From: Cryobacterium adonitolivorans
GTDB taxonomy: Bacteria; Actinomycetota; Actinomycetes; Actinomycetales; Microbacteriaceae
Length of the DNA: 64,000 nt
Reading direction: 5' to 3'
Assembly (NCBI RefSeq): GCF_004402695.1
Contig: NZ_SOFL01000005.1
Span: forward strand, 27,687-91,686
A program made the translations under genes and the position numbers. The notes below the pieces were generated by a model. It was not told the origin of the DNA. It saw only the letters and a list, made by a program, of their open reading frames with translations, and ran no database searches. The stretch's first letter is position 1; every line of letters begins with the position of its first letter. Of the stretch, positions 60,297-64,000 are shown piece by piece.

Positions 60297-60965
60297 CTAC
60301 TCGACGATGATGCCCAGCTGCGCCGCGAGCAACGGAGCGAGCAGCGCGAGCTGGGCGTCGTCGATGGTGGCACCCTTCAGCCCTTCCAGGCTGTGGATGG
60401 CCAAGAAGTCGCTGGAGCGGAGGTCCACGTCGCTCAGCCGCGCGCCGGCCACGTCGAGGGTGCCGATCCGGCAATCGCGAAGTTCGAGCCGTTGCACGGT
60501 GGCGCTGGAGAGGTCGAGCTCATCGATGATGCAGTTGGAGATGAGAACGTCGGTCAGGGTGGCGTTGCGCAGATTCACGAAGTCCAGCTTCGAACCGTCC
60601 AGCTGCACGCTGCGCAAGCTGGAGTCGTAGAGCTCGACCGAACCGAGCCTGGAGTGCTCGATGCGCACGTCGCGCCAGCTCGATCGCGGCGCGCTGAAGA
60701 CCGCCGCGTGCAGTTCGGTGGCGATGCACTCGTTCCACGTGCTGCCCCGCAGCACCGTCGTGTTCAGGTCGACTCCGTGGAACTCGCACTCCGCGAACCG
60801 GGTTCCGGTGAAGTCCCGGCCGGAGAAGTCCACCCGGCTGTACCGTTCGGCCTCCCGGTCGTCGCCGCGCCCCACAAGGGCGCCGTCGTTGTCCAGGAGG
60901 TTGTCGAGGATGATCCGGTCGAGCTGGGGGCCGCGCCGCTTCGACCGGCGCGGTGCGTTGACCAC
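60297..60965 (-). CDS. Pentapeptide repeat protein
   Basis: A 222-aa protein made of A(D/N)LxX-type pentapeptides, for example VDFSGRDFTGTRFAECEFHG and later LELRDCRIGTLDVAGARLSDVDLRS, which fold as a square right-handed beta helix. Some such proteins mimic DNA and protect gyrase (MfpA, Qnr), but most have unknown roles and no targeting signal is seen here. The GTG start overlaps the last base of the Ddn-like gene's stop codon, so the two are coupled. Confidence 0.85.
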   Translation of the reverse strand: MVNAPRRSKRRGPQLDRIILDNLLDNDGALVGRGDDREAERYSRVDFSGRDFTGTRFAECEFHGVDLNTTVLRGSTWNECIATELHAAVFSAPRSSWRDVRIEHSRLGSVELYDSSLRSVQLDGSKLDFVNLRNATLTDVLISNCIIDELDLSSATVQRLELRDCRIGTLDVAGARLSDVDLRSSDFLAIHSLEGLKGATIDDAQLALLAPLLAAQLGIIVE

Positions 60966-61414
60966 TAGGAGGCCGGCTCGGCGACCGGCTCCAGCAGGAA
61001 CACCGGGATGACCCGGTCGGTCTTGACCTGGTAGGCGGCGTAGTCGGGGTACGCCGCAACGGCGCGCTCCCACCAAACGGCCTTCTCTTCGCCGGTGATC
61101 TCCCGGGCGATCATGTCCTGCCGTAGCGGGCCGTCCTGAACCTCGACGAGCGGATGCGCGAGAACGTTGGCATACCAGACCGGGTTCTTCGGGCTGCCGC
61201 CGAGCGAGGCGACCGCGGCGTAGCGGCCGTCGTGCTCGACCCGCATGAGCGGAGCCTTGCGGACCTTGCCGGACTTGGCACCGAGGGTGCTCAGCACGAT
61301 CACGGGCATCCCGCGCATGGTGGTGCCCTTGGCGCCGCCGGAGGACTCATAGAGGTCGACCTGGTCGCGGACCCACTTCTCGGGGCTGGGCTCGTATTCT
61401 CCGTGCAGGGGCAT
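60965..61414 (-). CDS. Deazaflavin (F420)-dependent nitroreductase family protein
   Basis: A 149-aa split-barrel flavin/deazaflavin enzyme of the Ddn family (Rv3547-like). Family segments are [48 protein letters not shown] and the late [19 protein letters not shown]. These proteins use reduced F420 to reduce quinones or nitro compounds. Its presence suggests that the organism makes F420 (inference). Confidence 0.9.
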   Translation of the reverse strand: MPLHGEYEPSPEKWVRDQVDLYESSGGAKGTTMRGMPVIVLSTLGAKSGKVRKAPLMRVEHDGRYAAVASLGGSPKNPVWYANVLAHPLVEVQDGPLRQDMIAREITGEEKAVWWERAVAAYPDYAAYQVKTDRVIPVFLLEPVAEPAS

Positions 61415-61420
61415 GGTGGC

Positions 61421-62713
61421 CTATCTCTCTCTCGCGGTGAATCGGGGGTGGCGCGGCGCGTACCGAGGAATGTAACGCCAGAGGACGCCGGCACCAATCA
61501 GGCCCACGACCCCCATCACACCGCTGGCCACTGACAGTGAGATCACCGCGGTGATGCCGGCGACGGCCAAGGGAGCGGCGGCGCTGCCGAAGTCGGCCGT
61601 GAACCGCCAGGCGCCCAAGAATGGGGCGGGGCCGCTGGGCGGTGCCAGGTCGGCGCCCAGGGTCATCAGCAGGCCGCTGCCGATGCCGTTGGCCAGGGAG
61701 AGGAACATGGCCACGGCGATGAACCACTCCACGTTCGCGGGCAGGTCGTGGGTGAACGCGAGCGCGAACATGCCGAGCCCCAGGCCGATCATCGACGGGA
61801 TCGCGGTCCACATCCGGCCGAAGCGGTCCATGATCTGGCCGCTGGCGTAGAAGAGGGCGAAGTCGATGCCGCCGGCGATGCCGATGATGAGGGCGGTGTC
61901 GGGTTCGCTGACGCCGATGCTGACCGCCCAGAGCGGGAGCATCACCGTGCGGCTGGCGCGCAGGGCGCCAACCAGGCCGGCGCCGGTACCCAAGCGGAGC
62001 AGCACCCCGCGGTAGCGCCAGATGGTGGGGAACAGGTCGTTCGACTCGGCCGCGGCGGCACGCTCATCGTCGGTGCCGCCCTCTCCGACGGTGCGCACGG
62101 CCGGGTCGGACGGCGCCGTGTCCGAGGCGCCGGCGAAGGTGTTCGACGGGTCGGGCAGCAGCATCAGCACCAACGCGGCGGCCAGGCAGCAGACGATGAA
62201 GACCCAGAAGACGGCGGTCGTGCCGCCGGTGAGGTGGATGACTCCGGCGGCGATGAACGGGCCGACGAACCACCCCGCCCGGAAGACACCGCCGAGGGTG
62301 GACAGGGCCCTGGCCCGGTAGGCCACCGGCACATAGCTGGTCATGAAGGCGTGGCGGGCGAGGGCGAAGACGGCGGTGGCCAGGCCGATCAGGAAGATCC
62401 CGACAGCCAGGACGACGGGGTTGGGGGCCACGATGCAGACCAGCACGGCGATGATCGCCAGCAGCGACGCCCCGATCATCGAGTTCCGCTCGCCGAACCG
62501 CGAGACGACGGAGCCGCTCGGGATGTCGCCGATCAGCTCGCCGACCATGACCATGGCCGCGATGAATCCGGCGAAGGCGAGCGATGCTCCGAGGTCGTTC
62601 GCCACCAACGGAATGAGCGGAATCATCGCGCCCTCGCCGATGGAGAAGAGCAGGGTGGGCAGGAATGCGGCCAGGGCCACCCCTCTGAGGCTGAAGGGGC
62701 GCTCGGTACTCAT
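61421..62713 (-). CDS. MFS transporter
   Basis: A 430-aa major facilitator with about 12 membrane helices. The first-loop motif appears as [20 protein letters not shown] long charged loop after helix 6 ([27 protein letters not shown]) divides the two halves. A drug or metabolite exporter is likely; the substrate is unknown. The ATG at 62713 has TAGCAT 7 bases upstream and no ribosome site; the longer frame is spurious. It is divergent from prfB. Confidence 0.88.
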   Translation of the reverse strand: MSTERPFSLRGVALAAFLPTLLFSIGEGAMIPLIPLVANDLGASLAFAGFIAAMVMVGELIGDIPSGSVVSRFGERNSMIGASLLAIIAVLVCIVAPNPVVLAVGIFLIGLATAVFALARHAFMTSYVPVAYRARALSTLGGVFRAGWFVGPFIAAGVIHLTGGTTAVFWVFIVCCLAAALVLMLLPDPSNTFAGASDTAPSDPAVRTVGEGGTDDERAAAAESNDLFPTIWRYRGVLLRLGTGAGLVGALRASRTVMLPLWAVSIGVSEPDTALIIGIAGGIDFALFYASGQIMDRFGRMWTAIPSMIGLGLGMFALAFTHDLPANVEWFIAVAMFLSLANGIGSGLLMTLGADLAPPSGPAPFLGAWRFTADFGSAAAPLAVAGITAVISLSVASGVMGVVGLIGAGVLWRYIPRYAPRHPRFTARER

Positions 62714-62720
62714 CGAATCG

Positions 62721-62726
62721 ATGCTA
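62721..62726 (-). promoter_or_regulatory. -10 element of the MFS gene (leaderless)
   Basis: TAGCAT on the minus strand ends 7 bases before the ATG at 62713. Confidence 0.45.
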
Positions 62727-62783
62727 CCTCGCGGGCCCGGCACCGGTCGTCGGCGCAAGCGGGCCGGTAGGCTGGATTCCACA

Positions 62784-63890
62784 ATGATTGAGCTGGATTT
62801 CTCTGAGCAGATCGCCGCGCTGCGGGCCACGTTTGACGACATCCGGTCGGTGATCGACATCGACAGGCTGAAGCTGGACATTGCCGAGTTGAGCGACCAG
62901 GCGGGTGCCCTCGACCTGTGGAACGACTCCGAGCACGCCCAGAAGGTGACCAGCGAGCTCAGCCACCGCCAGTCGGAGCTCAAACGCATCGACAGCATCG
63001 AGTCGCGCCTCGACGACCTCGAGGTGCTCGTGGAGCTGGCCAACGCCGAGGGCGACCAGGAATCGGCCGACGAGGCGACGGCCGAACTGCGCAGCGTGCA
63101 GAAGGTGCTGGGCGACCTCGAGGTGCACACCCTGCTCAACGGCGAGTTCGACCCGAACCCGGCCGTGATCACCATCCGTGCCGGGGCCGGTGGCGTGGAC
63201 GCTGCCGACTTCGCTGAGATGCTGTTGCGCATGTACCTGCGCTGGGCCGAGCAGCACGACTACACCACCAACGTGCTCGACGTGAGTTACGCCGAGGAGG
63301 CCGGCATCAAGTCCGCCACGTTCGAGGTGAACGCGCCGTACGCTTTCGGCACCCTGAGCGTCGAGGCCGGCACGCACCGCCTGGTGCGGATGAGCCCGTT
63401 CAACTCCGCGGGCAAGCGCCAGACGTCCTTCGCCGCCGTCGAGGTGGTTCCGCTGATCGCCCAGGCCGAGGCTGTCGAGATCCCGGACAACGACATTCGC
63501 GTGGACGTGTTCCGCTCCAGTGGCCCCGGCGGCCAGTCGGTGAACACCACCGACTCCGCCGTGCGCATCACCCACCTGCCCACCGGCCTGGTGGTGAGCT
63601 GCCAGAACGAGAAGAGCCAGATCCAGAACCGTGCGGCGGCGATGCGGGTGCTGGCGTCCCGGCTGCTGCTGTTGCAGCGCGAGCAGGAGGCGGCGACCAA
63701 GAAGGAGTTCGCCGGCATCATCACCGCCAGCTGGGGTGACCAGATGCGCAGCTACGTGCTCGCGCCGTACCAAATGGTCAAGGACCTGCGCACCGAGTAC
63801 GAGGTGAACAACCCGTCCAACGTGTTCGACGGCGACCTCGACGGATTCATCGCCGCGGGCATCCGCTGGCGCAAGACTCCCACCGACTAG
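62784..63890 (+). CDS. prfB: Peptide chain release factor 2
   Basis: RF2 ends translation at UGA and UAA codons. The product has 368 aa, with the stop-codon tripeptide SPF (residues 204-206) and the catalytic GGQ (249-251). The frame is continuous: no in-frame UGA or programmed frameshift site is present near codon 25, unlike in E. coli. A possible -10 (TAGGCT, 62768-62773) lies 10 bases upstream of the ATG. An insertion sequence begins within two bases of its stop codon. Confidence 0.97.
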   Translation: MIELDFSEQIAALRATFDDIRSVIDIDRLKLDIAELSDQAGALDLWNDSEHAQKVTSELSHRQSELKRIDSIESRLDDLEVLVELANAEGDQESADEATAELRSVQKVLGDLEVHTLLNGEFDPNPAVITIRAGAGGVDAADFAEMLLRMYLRWAEQHDYTTNVLDVSYAEEAGIKSATFEVNAPYAFGTLSVEAGTHRLVRMSPFNSAGKRQTSFAAVEVVPLIAQAEAVEIPDNDIRVDVFRSSGPGGQSVNTTDSAVRITHLPTGLVVSCQNEKSQIQNRAAAMRVLASRLLLLQREQEAATKKEFAGIITASWGDQMRSYVLAPYQMVKDLRTEYEVNNPSNVFDGDLDGFIAAGIRWRKTPTD

Positions 63891-63891
63891 C

Positions 63892-64000
63892 TGTACTGAG
63901 CCACTACCTGGGTGACACTCGGCTGATGGGTGTTCCTCCGATGCCGGTGTGGATGCGTTCAGTGTTGTAGTGGTTCAGCCAGGGCGCAAGGGCGTTGGCG
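63892..64000 (-). mobile_element. IS481-type insertion sequence, end of element (continues past window)
   Basis: From about 63892 (TGTACTGAGCCACTACCTGG) the sequence is the terminal part of an insertion sequence, with its transposase gene reading inward on the minus strand. The TGT start resembles IS481-family terminal repeats. The other end is outside the window, so the element's length and target-site duplication cannot be seen. Confidence 0.75.
63904..64000 (-). CDS. IS481 family transposase, C-terminal fragment (5' part outside window)
   Basis: The last 31 codons on the minus strand read ANALAPWLNHYNTERIHTG then IGGTPISRVSPR and stop. The W-x-x-H/Y-N-x-x-R-x-H-x-x-x-G-G-x-x-P pattern is the typical end of IS481 and related DDE integrase-core transposases, just after the catalytic glutamate region. 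The catalytic triad itself lies beyond the window, so activity cannot be judged. Confidence 0.88.
   Translation of the reverse strand, partial: ANALAPWLNHYNTERIHTGIGGTPISRVSPR

Noticed and set aside
62784..62900. Programmed frameshift in prfB
   Set aside because: The frame is continuous from the ATG and no in-frame TGA with a slippery CTT precedes it, so no frameshift is needed.

Overview
The window is high-GC DNA dense with genes. Starts are often GTG and genes are often joined by 4-base ATGA or GTGA overlaps. A mycothiol S-conjugate amidase (mca), an F420-type deazaflavin oxidoreductase, DUF501, DUF4307, DUF4245 and DUF6264 proteins and a FtsB/DivIC protein point to an actinomycete. The best guess is Microbacteriaceae (Cryobacterium-like); the family call is inference. 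Two blocks keep the gene order known from other actinomycetes, including the Mycobacterium tuberculosis Rv1014-Rv1026 and Rv1080-Rv1110 neighbourhoods: glmU-prs-rplY-pth-mfd-mazG-eno-ftsB-DUF501, and greA-DUF4307-mca-hemolysin III-uppS-phoH-fumC-DUF4245-xseB-xseA-ispH.

Layout. 1-3.7 kb: the end of an ABC-F ATPase and a metQNI methionine importer. 3.7-7.6 kb: a MarR regulator, tRNA-Gln, glmU and prs, then two small reverse-strand genes. 7.6-12.4 kb: an APC permease, an AbiEi/DUF559-like protein, gnd and a GntR regulator. 12.4-25.5 kb: rplY, pth (apparently starting at CTG), mfd, nhaA, mazG, ferritin, hisS, eno, ftsB-like, DUF501 and a membrane-anchored subtilase. 25.5-29.5 kb: NDH-2, an odd tRNA-Leu(TAA) with a short variable loop, and a secreted Ig-like/polytopic membrane protein. 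29.7-34.3 kb: an accessory four-gene operon (TetR, PLP enzyme, FAD oxidase, GH1-like protein), all overlapping by 4 bases. Its GH1 member lacks both catalytic glutamates.

34.4-38.7 kb: an ABC-2 exporter, lemA-htpX and a YcaQ-like glycosylase. 38.8-45.4 kb: a PotABCD-like ABC importer, an AI-2E family permease and ilvA. 45.4-57.4 kb: the conserved greA-to-ispH block. 57.5-63.9 kb: a DUF6264 protein, class II aldolase divergent from glpX, a pentapeptide protein, a Ddn-like oxidoreductase, an MFS exporter and prfB. The window ends inside an IS481-type transposase just after prfB.

Regulatory signals. About a dozen genes have a -10-like hexamer ending 5-7 bases before the start codon, which suggests leaderless transcription. 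The rplY leader ends in a long nested hairpin at the ribosome binding site. A palindrome fills the -35/-10 spacer of the gnd promoter. Long, nearly perfect palindromes sit in two convergent gaps, and a hexamer microsatellite lies between xseA and ispH. Most of the window is housekeeping. The strongest candidates for undescribed biology are the 29.7-34.3 kb operon, the tRNA-Leu(TAA) and the rplY leader. No CRISPR array, prophage or replication origin was seen.
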